Shown: positions 1-5,371 of the stretch, in pieces
How the letters are laid out: each line of letters begins with the position of its first letter
How positions within the stretch are numbered: the first letter of the stretch is position 1
Assembly: GCA_002317435.1 (NCBI GenBank)
Contig: DCIQ01000050.1
Span: 2,271-7,873 of the forward strand
DNA: 5,603 nt
Reading direction: 5' to 3'
Origin: Bacteroidales bacterium UBA1722
Lineage (GTDB): Bacteria; Bacteroidota; Bacteroidia; Bacteroidales; UBA932
Notes under the pieces: generated by a model
The model's input: only the letters and a program-made list of their open reading frames with translations
The model's database searches: none
Told to the model about the DNA's origin: nothing
Program-made: the position numbers and the translations under genes

Positions 1-1304
1 GTGTAGAATGTAAGTATCTGTCCTTTGGACTTGCGTCTGGCTATGGCTTCGGGAGAGAGGAGATCGAACTGGTATGTCACGCTCATATCGTAAATCTTAT
101 CCGCCTCTTCGGAGTCCACATTATAATTGGCCGCGCCGGCGATACGGTATTCCGGATCCGCCTCCATGACCAGTGAATATGCAGCATTCATCTGCTCCAT
201 CGGCCTTTCGTCCATGGCGATACATGTGATGTCGAACCACCCCTTCTCCTTCAGATGGGAGGCGAAGTCCTTCAGGAAAGGAAGTACCAGGTCGCGGTAT
301 GCCTTCTCCTGAGGACGACAGTCCACCTGTTTCACGCTATTGGTAGCGCAGTCATAATAATCGATTTTATAGTGCCATGGAACGAGGGTATAGCAGTCTA
401 TCTGCTCCTTGATGCCGCAGTCCATCATAAATTCTATCCACTGGTCAAAAACCGTATAGTCATAGCTCCACGTACCGTCGATATGCCTGAACTTGGCTAT
501 CATATCCTCGAACGGATCAAATGTCTGAGAGTTCCACGGGTGCTGGATTATGGAAGCCGTTATCACCTTGGCCCCGGCATCGGCATATCTTTTCATCGTC
601 GGACGCATCAGGTCGAAATGCTCTTCGCTCCACAACGGGACTCCGAAATATCTGGCCACCGCGTAAGGATTCTGCCACAAGTCGAGGTGGAATCTCCACT
701 GGTCGGGTTCGGGAAGTACGTGATCATATACTTTCAGCTGATAAGGAAGCGCCGTGACCTCTCTGTCACAGGTGACGGAAAGTGTGCCTTTATATACGCC
801 TGGCTTCGTTTCTGCCGGTACTTTTACTTCTATCCAGAGCGGGCGGGTCGTTCGGGCCGGGACAGAGAGTTCGCCTGCGGGGTCAAGACCGTCCGGGACC
901 AGTACACTGTCACTCTCCCCCGGGCGTCCGGCGATGGTGTAGCGCACGAACCATGTGCTTATGCTTGAGGATGGTATGACCGACTTGCCGCACCTGAGGT
1001 CGGATGCAGTCATTCTGACGGAGGAGATGTCCGAAGGGGTGGAGATCACCGCCTGTGCGGACACCCGTTCACCTCTCCATGCCTCGAGACTGATGCTTTT
1101 CTGCACCTGAGCCACCTGACTGCGGGAGTACTTGACATCGATACTGCCCCAGCCTATGGCCGTTTTAGTGAGAGAGGCCCAGGCACTCTGGTCTCCGGGA
1201 TGCGGGTCCGACGGTTCGATGATGCCGCCGCGGTCAGCGGCTGACAATACTGTAATGGAGCAGACAATGGCTGCGATGGATAATGTCAGTTTTATTCTCT
1301 TCAT
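1..1304 (-). CDS. GH123-like secreted glycoside hydrolase, 3' end outside window (partial)
   Basis: This minus-strand frame is open from the ATG at 1302-1304 to the left edge, giving 434 complete codons, with the C-terminus missing. Residues 1-22 form a signal peptide: MKRIK, then a hydrophobic stretch, then a likely signal peptidase I site at LSA-AD, so the protein is exported. Residues of roughly 25-190 look like the beta-rich N-terminal domain of GH123/DUF4091-type proteins. The catalytic domain follows, with FHLDLWQ at 205-211 and AMDERP around the adjacent Asp365-Glu366. In characterised GH123 N-acetyl-beta-galactosaminidases an adjacent Asp-Glu pair performs substrate-assisted catalysis, so both key residues appear to be present. 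Family members are roughly 550-600 residues long, so about a quarter is beyond the window. The substrate is inferred (GalNAc-containing glycans such as host glycolipids or mucin) and many relatives are uncharacterised. The gene has its own promoter and looks separate from the upstream operon. Confidence 0.88.
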   Translation of the reverse strand, partial: MKRIKLTLSIAAIVCSITVLSAADRGGIIEPSDPHPGDQSAWASLTKTAIGWGSIDVKYSRSQVAQVQKSISLEAWRGERVSAQAVISTPSDISSVRMTASDLRCGKSVIPSSSISTWFVRYTIAGRPGESDSVLVPDGLDPAGELSVPARTTRPLWIEVKVPAETKPGVYKGTLSVTCDREVTALPYQLKVYDHVLPEPDQWRFHLDLWQNPYAVARYFGVPLWSEEHFDLMRPTMKRYADAGAKVITASIIQHPWNSQTFDPFEDMIAKFRHIDGTWSYDYTVFDQWIEFMMDCGIKEQIDCYTLVPWHYKIDYYDCATNSVKQVDCRPQEKAYRDLVLPFLKDFASHLKEKGWFDITCIAMDERPMEQMNAAYSLVMEADPEYRIAGAANYNVDSEEADKIYDMSVTYQFDLLSPEAIARRKSKGQILTFY

Positions 1305-1321
1305 AATAACGGTCGTTTCTG

Positions 1322-1354
1322 CAAAAATAGTGATTAATTCGGCTATCCCGCAAG
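1322..1354 (-). promoter_or_regulatory. Bacteroidota-type promoter for the GH123-like gene
   Basis: Read on the minus strand, TATTTTTG (1322-1329) matches the Bacteroidota -7 consensus TAnnTTTG exactly. CTTG (1351-1354), 21 bases upstream, fits the TTTG -33 box in three of four positions. The -7 box ends 17 bases before the start codon, so the leader would be only about a dozen bases. The radA -7 box has nearly the same distance (21 bases), which supports both calls. No Shine-Dalgarno sequence is seen. Confidence 0.6.
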
Positions 1355-1375
1355 ACTGCGGGTCGGATTATCCGA
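1347..1375. promoter_or_regulatory. Hairpin plus 13-bp palindrome upstream of the GH123-like gene
   Basis: CCCGCA (1347-1352) and TGCGGG (1357-1362) form a 6-bp stem around AGAC and overlap the -33 box. Directly beside it is the palindrome TCGGAT-T-ATCCGA (1363-1375). The position just upstream of the promoter suits an operator, for example for a carbohydrate-responsive regulator. The hairpin could also end yqeY transcription, but it is 72 bases past that stop and no U-run follows it. The role is inferred from position only. Confidence 0.3.
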
Positions 1376-1434
1376 ACATTCTCCAATGTGCAAGTCATAC
1401 CGCCCTATGCCTGACTGAGGAATCAGATTCCGCC

Positions 1435-1887
1435 TTATGAGAGCAGTTTCCTCACCAGTGCCGAGATAACCTTCCCGTCCGCCTGGCCGGCCAGAGCCTT
1501 GGTCGCGGTACCCATCACGCGCCCCATATCGGCCATCGACTTGGCACCCAGGGACTCGATAATCTCCCGTACCTTCGCCTCCACTTCCTCTTCGGAAAGG
1601 GCCTTGGGCAGATATTTCTCTATCACGGCAGCCTCCGCCAACTCGTTCTGAGCCAGTTCGGGACGGTTCTGCTGAGTATAGATTTCAGCACTCTCCCGGC
1701 GCTGCTTCACGAGCTTCTGAGCGAGCTTGACTATCTCGCTGTCCTCGAGATGTTCCTTCGAACCTCCCTCCGAAGTCTTGGCCAGCAGGATGGCAGCCTT
1801 GACGGCACGTACCGAAGCGAGAGCCACGCTGTCGTGCGCCTTCATCGCCTCTTTCAAATCATTCTGAATCTGTTCTTCCAGTGTCAT
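1435..1887 (-). CDS. yqeY: GatB/YqeY domain-containing protein
   Basis: This 150-residue protein has the usual length and layout of the YqeY family. The N-terminal half is helical (start MTLEEQIQNDLKEAMKAHD, then SVRAVKAAI near 26-34), and the middle carries the family-typical EAAVIEKYLPKALSEEE. The C-terminal small helical domain (SMADMGRVMGTATKAL followed by ADGKVISALVRKLL) resembles the tail domain of GatB, the tRNA amidotransferase subunit. Family knowledge suggests tRNA or amidotransferase-linked roles, but the biochemical function of stand-alone YqeY is unsettled. The protein is cytosolic, with no signal or membrane segment. It starts 24 bases after the radA stop in the same direction, which indicates an operon. 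The upstream bases are AT-rich without a Shine-Dalgarno motif, normal for Bacteroidota. Identification is confident, function is not. Confidence 0.93.
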   Translation of the reverse strand: MTLEEQIQNDLKEAMKAHDSVALASVRAVKAAILLAKTSEGGSKEHLEDSEIVKLAQKLVKQRRESAEIYTQQNRPELAQNELAEAAVIEKYLPKALSEEEVEAKVREIIESLGAKSMADMGRVMGTATKALAGQADGKVISALVRKLLS

Positions 1888-1911
1888 AATTATAAATATT
1901 TAAAGAATCAT

Positions 1912-3342
1912 CTAACCCTGACGGAACAAGTCCCTGCAAAGCGCAGGTATGTCCGCCACCTCCACTATACGGATTCCATCCGGCCTGCGGAAGTCCTCCG
2001 GCAGATTATAGGAAGATATGTAAATGGACCCATACCCCAGCCGGGCCGCCTCATTTATCCTCCTCTCTATCTGGCTCACAGGACGGATCTCCCCGCTGAG
2101 CCCCACCTCCGCGGCGAAACAGGTCTTCAGGGAGATGGCCAGATCGAAATTTGACGAAAGTATGGAGGCCACCACCGCCATATCGCAGGCCGGGTCGGTC
2201 ACCTTCATCCCTCCGGCGATATTCAGGAACACGTCCTTCGCCGAAAGCTTGAAACCGGCCCTCTTCTCCAGCACCGCCAGCAGCATATTGAGCCTCCGCG
2301 AATCATATCCCGTCGCCGAACGCTGCGGCATACCGTACGCAGCCGTGGAGACCAGTGCCTGTATTTCTATGAGGAACGGTCTGGTCCCGTCCAGCATCGC
2401 CCCCGTCGCCACTCCGCTGAGGTCATCCTGATGCATCGGAGTAAGTATCTCCGAGGGATTTGTCACCTCCCTCAGCCCCCTGTCCGTCATCTCGAAAATG
2501 GCCAGTTCGGCGGTGGAGCCGAACCTGTTCTTGATGCTCCTGAGAATCCGGTACGAATGCCGGGTATCCCCCTCGAACTGCAGGACCACATCGACTATAT
2601 GCTCCAGCACCTTGGGTCCCGCGATGGAACCGTCCTTCGTGATGTGCCCGATGAGGATTACGGGCGTCCCGCTCTCCTTGGCGAAGCGCAGCAGCGCCGT
2701 GGCGCACTCCTTCACCTGAGACACCGAGCCCGCCGACGATTCGATGCTGTCGGTGTAGATGGTCTGTATGGAATCCACTATCATCAGCTGCGGCCGCACC
2801 GCCCGTGCCTGTTCGAGGATATTCTCCAGCAGGGTCTCGCAGAGCACCTGACAGTTATCGTCCGCCATACTTCCGATGATATTGCCTTCGGCAATACCTT
2901 TCTTCAGTCTTTCGGCCCTGATCTTAATCTGCCGCGGGGACTCCTCCCCGGAGACATACAGTGTGCGCAGGTCCGTCCTGTGCAGGGGAATCTGCAGGGA
3001 GAGGGTTGACTTCCCTATCCCCGGTTCGCCGCCGATGAGTATCATCGATCCCTCCACGATGCCGCCTCCGAGGATGCGGTCCACCTCCCCGTTTCCCAGC
3101 AGCAGACGCTGCTCGTGCTCGATGGATATCTCCCCGAGCGGTTTGGGCACGGCCATCCCCACCCCCAGAAGCGCCCGGTCACGGGATACGGTCCCGTTCC
3201 CCGATGAAGCCGCACTCCGGGCAGCCTTGGGCTCCTCCACCATAGTGTTCCACTCCCCGCAGGCAGGACACCTGCCCAGCCACTTCGCACTCTCATTACC
3301 GCACGAAGTGCAATACCATACGCTGCCTTTTCCCTTAGCCAT
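1912..3342 (-). CDS. radA: DNA repair protein RadA (Sms)
   Basis: This 476-residue protein is slightly longer than the usual 450-460. The N-terminal zinc finger is C11-x2-C14-x10-C25-x2-C28. The RecA-like ATPase core has Walker A GGEPGIGKST at 104-113, the YVSGEES segment at 129-135 and Walker B LMIVD ending at Asp190. The RadA-specific KNRFG motif is at 271-275. The C-terminal third is the Lon-protease-like domain (NIAGGMKVTDPACDMAV, GLSGEIRPVSQ). RadA is a cytosolic hexameric helicase-like protein that promotes branch migration in homologous recombination and repair. The start ATG at 3340-3342 is fixed by the zinc-finger spacing and a -7 promoter box 21 bases upstream. The gene is intact, but its promoter and first 26 codons are exactly the part that is duplicated 1976 bases upstream. 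It probably co-transcribes yqeY. Confidence 0.97.
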   Translation of the reverse strand: MAKGKGSVWYCTSCGNESAKWLGRCPACGEWNTMVEEPKAARSAASSGNGTVSRDRALLGVGMAVPKPLGEISIEHEQRLLLGNGEVDRILGGGIVEGSMILIGGEPGIGKSTLSLQIPLHRTDLRTLYVSGEESPRQIKIRAERLKKGIAEGNIIGSMADDNCQVLCETLLENILEQARAVRPQLMIVDSIQTIYTDSIESSAGSVSQVKECATALLRFAKESGTPVILIGHITKDGSIAGPKVLEHIVDVVLQFEGDTRHSYRILRSIKNRFGSTAELAIFEMTDRGLREVTNPSEILTPMHQDDLSGVATGAMLDGTRPFLIEIQALVSTAAYGMPQRSATGYDSRRLNMLLAVLEKRAGFKLSAKDVFLNIAGGMKVTDPACDMAVVASILSSNFDLAISLKTCFAAEVGLSGEIRPVSQIERRINEAARLGYGSIYISSYNLPEDFRRPDGIRIVEVADIPALCRDLFRQG

Positions 3343-3379
3343 ATCGTTCCATTATTCCGACTTCAAAAGTAACGATTTT
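3263..3379 (-). repeat. 117-bp direct repeat, copy A (functional radA 5' end and promoter)
   Basis: This stretch is identical to 5239-5355 except for one base (3289 A versus 5265 G). It spans codons 1-26 of radA plus two bases of codon 27, the leader, the -7 box and eight further bases. The single difference is the third base of codon 18 (AGT versus AGC, both Ser), so the encoded peptide is unchanged. Both copies are in the same orientation, offset by 1976 bases. Identity stops at 3262 inside the zinc-finger codons and at 3380 between the -7 and -33 positions. Confidence 0.97.
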
Positions 3380-3393
3380 TACCGCTTACTAAA
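3364..3393 (-). promoter_or_regulatory. radA promoter (proximal copy)
   Basis: On the minus strand TACTTTTG (3364-3371) fits the Bacteroidota TAnnTTTG -7 box exactly and ends 21 bases before the radA start. The best -33 candidate is TTTA (3390-3393), 18 bases upstream, which is weak in both sequence and spacing. The -7 box lies in the 117-bp repeat, while the -33 region does not and differs from that of the distal copy. Upstream activity here may therefore differ from the ancestral radA promoter. Confidence 0.55.
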
Positions 3394-3521
3394 TTGCGGA
3401 AGAACCACACTGTATATCTCATAATTAAAATAGTTTATGTTAATAGTATACTTACTTAAGTTTCGCAAGTGTATTAATTTTTGTGTTTCAAATAGTTATC
3501 GTAGGTATTCCACTTTACTTT

Positions 3522-3538
3522 CAAGCCCTCCGGGCTTG
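3522..3538. other. Hairpin 1 of the intergenic element
   Basis: CAAGCCC (3522-3528) and GGGCTTG (3532-3538) form a perfect 7-bp stem with a three-base loop TCC. A short T-rich stretch follows on the plus strand only, where no gene ends, so a terminator role is not convincing. Confidence 0.6.
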
Positions 3539-3565
3539 TTTGTCATCTTATCTACCCCCTACATC

Positions 3566-3584
3566 CCCCCTCCATAGGAGGGGG
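3566..3584. other. Hairpin 2 of the intergenic element (GC-rich)
   Basis: CCCCCTCC (3566-3573) and GGAGGGGG (3577-3584) make a perfect 8-bp stem with an ATA loop. It contrasts with the AT-rich sequence around it and is the most stable-looking structure in the gap. Such G/C-rich inverted repeats are typical of REP-like elements. Confidence 0.65.
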
Positions 3585-3593
3585 ACTGCTGTC

Positions 3594-3612
3594 GCACATC
3601 CTGCAGATGTGC
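3594..3612. other. Hairpin 3 of the intergenic element
   Basis: GCACATC (3594-3600) and GATGTGC (3606-3612) pair perfectly over 7 bp around the loop CTGCA. It lies 9 bases from hairpin 2, so the two could form a paired structure. Confidence 0.6.
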
Positions 3613-3623
3613 TCCGATAGGAA

Positions 3624-3647
3624 CAAGTTTCGCACTTGCGAAACTTG
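3624..3647 (-). terminator. 10-bp hairpin after the AlbA_2 gene, possible terminator
   Basis: CAAGTTTCGC (3624-3633) and GCGAAACTTG (3638-3647) form a perfect 10-bp stem with an ACTT loop. It begins 23 bases after the stop of the AlbA_2 gene in its direction of transcription. The following minus-strand bases are TTCCTATC, so the U-tract is poor. It also forms the right end of the MITE-like element. It may insulate radA from read-through, which is inferred from position. Confidence 0.4.
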
Positions 3648-3670
3648 AGTATACTTATAAGAAGGTCTAG

Positions 3671-5173
3671 TTATGGTCGGATCAAAACCTTCCAGTAACC
3701 TCCAAAATCTGGTCCGACACGCTTGATAATGCCTCTTTCTTGTAGTCGTGCCAGATGCTCTTTTATCGTTCCGTCAGATTTACTGAGCTTGAAGCAAAGT
3801 TCCGCCCTTGTACAGTGGGGATTTGATACCAAAATATCAATAATGCTCTGGGCGGTTTTTCCGACTTTTGTCTGAGCGGTTTTTACTACCTCTGGGCGGT
3901 TTCTCTGGGTGGTATCCTTACCATCTGGGCGGTTTTTTGAAAGGACTATCTCATCCTCCGGACGGTATTCCGGTTCCGGCCTCTTTGAATTGGCAAAACT
4001 TTCCAGAGCGGCCCTATCCATACCATAGTTCACATTAGGGATGGTGGTATAGAAAAAGCTGCGACTGGAATCAAAGTAAGGCTGCCTATTGTCCTTATAA
4101 GTCGGCAAGATGGAAGTCTCGCTGACAATCTTCCTCAGTCCGCTGCCTCGCTTCTCCATATATTCCAACTGTGCGAAGACCTCAGCAATAATCGGATTAC
4201 GCCGCTTCGAAGAGACCTTTAAAAGTTCAAGCCTCACCAGATTGAACGAATCAGCTATTCCTCCAGGCGATGTCGTCTCTATCCTATCATCATAGATATT
4301 GACAGCCACTTCGGCGCCAAGTTCCGTATAATCCCTGTGAATGAGGTGATTGACGCACATTTCCTCAATGGCCCTCTCTGAATACTCCGGAAGGTTGAGA
4401 CGATAATCCGGCAGTTTGAACCAAGGCACAGCCGTATTCGCCTTGATAAAATTCTTCGCCATCTTGAGATTGTACAGCAGATTCCCTTGAAATTCATCAT
4501 CGTTGATGGTATCATTCTTATCCAGACCTTCCCAACGAGTGCAATAGACGCGGGATTGCTTTATCGGACACTGGTCCACGAAAAGAAGTCCTGCGTTGGT
4601 AAGATGACCATCGTCCGTCACCAGTCCGAAGGAATTCAAGAGATTCTCCTCCCATTTGGCTCCGGAGCGCAGATTATACTCACGTTCAAGCATATTGAAA
4701 GTATGCTTGCTTCTCAATTCATTAGAGACAAGGGAATCCCAGCTTCTATTACTGCCTTTCAAGACAAGATTAAACAGTTGATGGGAATCAGCCGCAACAC
4801 TCTCGTTACCCATCCTCACAAAGGCAATACGCTTTTTCTTCCACACATAGTAATAAGGGGTCTGACCTCCTGCAGCCACCTTCACCTCCAGCGCGACTTT
4901 CCCGTCATCGGTGGTTTCCGGCGACAAAGTGAATACAGGCACCGGATCCATATGGTCCTTTATCAACTGGCTGATGTTATCGGCTGTATCCTGAGGATCA
5001 GCCAAACCTATGACTGTGCCGTCATTCGCCACTCCGTAGTATAGGGCACCGCCTTCTCCATCAGCAAAGGCACTTACACTCTTCATCCAGCTCTCCGGCG
5101 GATCTTTTTCCAACTCTTCCTTGAAGTCGTAAGCAGAGCACTCCACAATCAGTTTATTTCCAGCGATTTTCAT
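3671..5173 (-). CDS. AlbA_2 (Schlafen-type) / divergent ATPase / winged-helix protein
   Basis: This protein has 500 residues from the ATG at 5171-5173. A GTG three codons upstream (5180-5182) is possible, but the ATG sits about 11 bases from a GGAAG and is preferred. Residues of about 10-130 match the AlbA_2 domain (Schlafen-type nucleic-acid-binding fold): DFKEEL at 16-21, AFADGEGG at 35-42, GV at 47-48. A divergent GHKL-like ATPase region follows, with HRDY at 279-282 and DDRIETTSPGG ending at 305. Residues of about 403-443 are a repetitive NRP/TAQ linker. The end is a winged helix (CTRAELCFKLS, HLARLQERGIIKRVG, GGYWKV). Relatives are annotated as transcriptional regulators, and some AlbA_2 proteins sit in defence loci. 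No catalytic role is claimed here. Upstream lie a radA stub and the duplicated radA promoter. The whole gene is bracketed by the 117-bp repeat, which suggests an acquired gene. Confidence 0.88.
   Translation of the reverse strand: MKIAGNKLIVECSAYDFKEELEKDPPESWMKSVSAFADGEGGALYYGVANDGTVIGLADPQDTADNISQLIKDHMDPVPVFTLSPETTDDGKVALEVKVAAGGQTPYYYVWKKKRIAFVRMGNESVAADSHQLFNLVLKGSNRSWDSLVSNELRSKHTFNMLEREYNLRSGAKWEENLLNSFGLVTDDGHLTNAGLLFVDQCPIKQSRVYCTRWEGLDKNDTINDDEFQGNLLYNLKMAKNFIKANTAVPWFKLPDYRLNLPEYSERAIEEMCVNHLIHRDYTELGAEVAVNIYDDRIETTSPGGIADSFNLVRLELLKVSSKRRNPIIAEVFAQLEYMEKRGSGLRKIVSETSILPTYKDNRQPYFDSSRSFFYTTIPNVNYGMDRAALESFANSKRPEPEYRPEDEIVLSKNRPDGKDTTQRNRPEVVKTAQTKVGKTAQSIIDILVSNPHCTRAELCFKLSKSDGTIKEHLARLQERGIIKRVGPDFGGYWKVLIRP
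3847..3966 (-). repeat. Irregular 10-bp repeat cluster coding for the linker of the AlbA_2 protein
   Basis: Six copies of the plus-strand unit TCTGGGCGGT, with 0-3 mismatches, start at 3847, 3871, 3891, 3904, 3924 and 3957. Spacings are 24, 20, 13, 20 and 33 bases. Because 20 and 13 are not multiples of three, the unit is read in two frames: as TAQ or TTQ (copies at 3847, 3871, 3904) and as NRP or YRP followed by an acidic residue (3891, 3924, 3957). It encodes a hydrophilic linker between the ATPase-like core and the winged helix. Confidence 0.8.
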
Positions 5174-5198
5174 ATTACGCACAACTTCCTTCCACTAT

Positions 5199-5318
5199 TC
5201 ACGATGTCGCCACACTAAGGCGACAATCTCCTTTAAATGCAGGACACCTGCCCAGCCACTTCGCGCTCTCATTACCGCACGAAGTGCAATACCATACGCT
5301 GCCTTTTCCCTTAGCCAT
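5199..5318 (-). pseudogene. radA: Truncated radA 5' fragment (39-residue leader ORF)
   Basis: The frame starts at an ATG (5316-5318) with the same promoter context as radA. It encodes residues 1-26 of RadA unchanged, including zinc-finger cysteines C11, C14 and C25. After that the sequence diverges (Ala, then FKGDCRLSVATS) and a TGA at 5199-5201 ends it after 39 residues. The fourth zinc ligand C28 is replaced by Phe, although a Cys appears four residues later. No ATPase or Lon-like domain remains, so it cannot be a working RadA. It is a remnant left by whatever separated the original 5' end from the gene. It ends 25 bases before the AlbA_2 ATG and could act as a translated leader for that gene. 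Confidence 0.85.
5206..5224 (-). promoter_or_regulatory. Hairpin in the leader of the AlbA_2 gene
   Basis: GTCGCC (5206-5211) and GGCGAC (5219-5224) form a perfect 6-bp stem with loop ACACTAA. It lies 32 bases before the AlbA_2 start and inside the last codons of the radA stub. It could be an operator for autoregulation by the winged-helix protein, or a leader structure linking stub translation to expression. It is also only 14 bases from the repeat junction and may be an element end. The function is not shown. Confidence 0.35.
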
Positions 5319-5355
5319 ATCGTTCCATTATTCCGACTTCAAAAGTAACGATTTT
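5239..5355 (-). repeat. 117-bp direct repeat, copy B (distal radA 5' end and promoter)
   Basis: This is the partner of 3263-3379, with 116 of 117 bases identical and the same orientation. The first bases of the shared stretch form GCAGG-ACA-CCTGC (5239-5251), an inverted repeat located exactly at the junction. The other end of identity is at 5355, eight bases beyond the -7 box. To the right, 5356-5603 is unlike the sequence beyond copy A. Confidence 0.97.
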
Positions 5356-5371
5356 CCGGGGCAAGAACATA
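5340..5371 (-). promoter_or_regulatory. Duplicated radA promoter facing the AlbA_2 gene
   Basis: TACTTTTG (5340-5347, minus strand) is the same exact -7 match as in front of radA. TATG (5368-5371), 20 bases upstream, matches the TTTG -33 box in three of four positions with standard spacing, arguably better than the copy next to radA. Transcription from here would run through the radA stub into the AlbA_2 gene. No clear alternative TAnnTTTG promoter was seen between 5174 and 5238. Confidence 0.5.

Larger units (their letters stand above)
3445..3657. mobile_element. Candidate MITE-like, hairpin-rich intergenic element
   Basis: A 10-bp direct repeat AGTATACTTA occurs at 3445-3454 and 3648-3657. 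Just inside it lie inverted ends: AAGTTTCGCAAGTG at 3458-3471 and its exact reverse complement at 3633-3646. The roughly 193-bp interior codes for nothing and is packed with perfect hairpins. Terminal inverted repeats flanked by a direct repeat are the form of a non-autonomous miniature transposable element. AGTATACT is itself palindromic, so the outer repeat may be part of the inverted ends rather than a target duplication. No transposase is present. A REP-type or regulatory repeat is the main alternative. Confidence 0.5.

Noticed and set aside
255..968. Long plus-strand open frame (237 codons)
   Set aside because: It lies opposite the GH123-like gene, whose minus-strand translation has a signal peptide and family motifs. 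The plus-strand peptide shows no recognisable domain.
1132..1440. Plus-strand frame across the glycosidase start and intergenic region
   Set aside because: It overlaps the signal-peptide end and promoter of the minus-strand gene and looks like chance.
1750..3424. Several plus- and minus-strand frames over radA and yqeY
   Set aside because: They are out-of-frame shadows of the well-supported radA and yqeY coding sequences.
3522..3538. Intrinsic terminator for a minus-strand gene
   Set aside because: The minus-strand bases after the stem are A-rich rather than T-rich, and the AlbA_2 stop is more than 130 bases away.
3522..3647. CRISPR array
   Set aside because: The hairpins differ from one another in sequence and there are no regular repeats and spacers. 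The linker repeat at 3847-3966 is coding and irregular.
4487..5044. Plus-strand frame of 185 codons inside the AlbA_2 gene
   Set aside because: It is antisense to a gene with clear AlbA_2 and ATPase motifs and has no domain of its own.
5171..5182. GTG start three codons upstream for the AlbA_2 gene
   Set aside because: The GTG follows the purine-rich GGAAG by only two bases, too close for ribosome binding. The ATG at 5173 is better spaced.
3380..5238. Insertion sequence or integron
   Set aside because: There is no transposase or integrase, and the outer ends of the bracketed DNA are not inverted repeats of each other.
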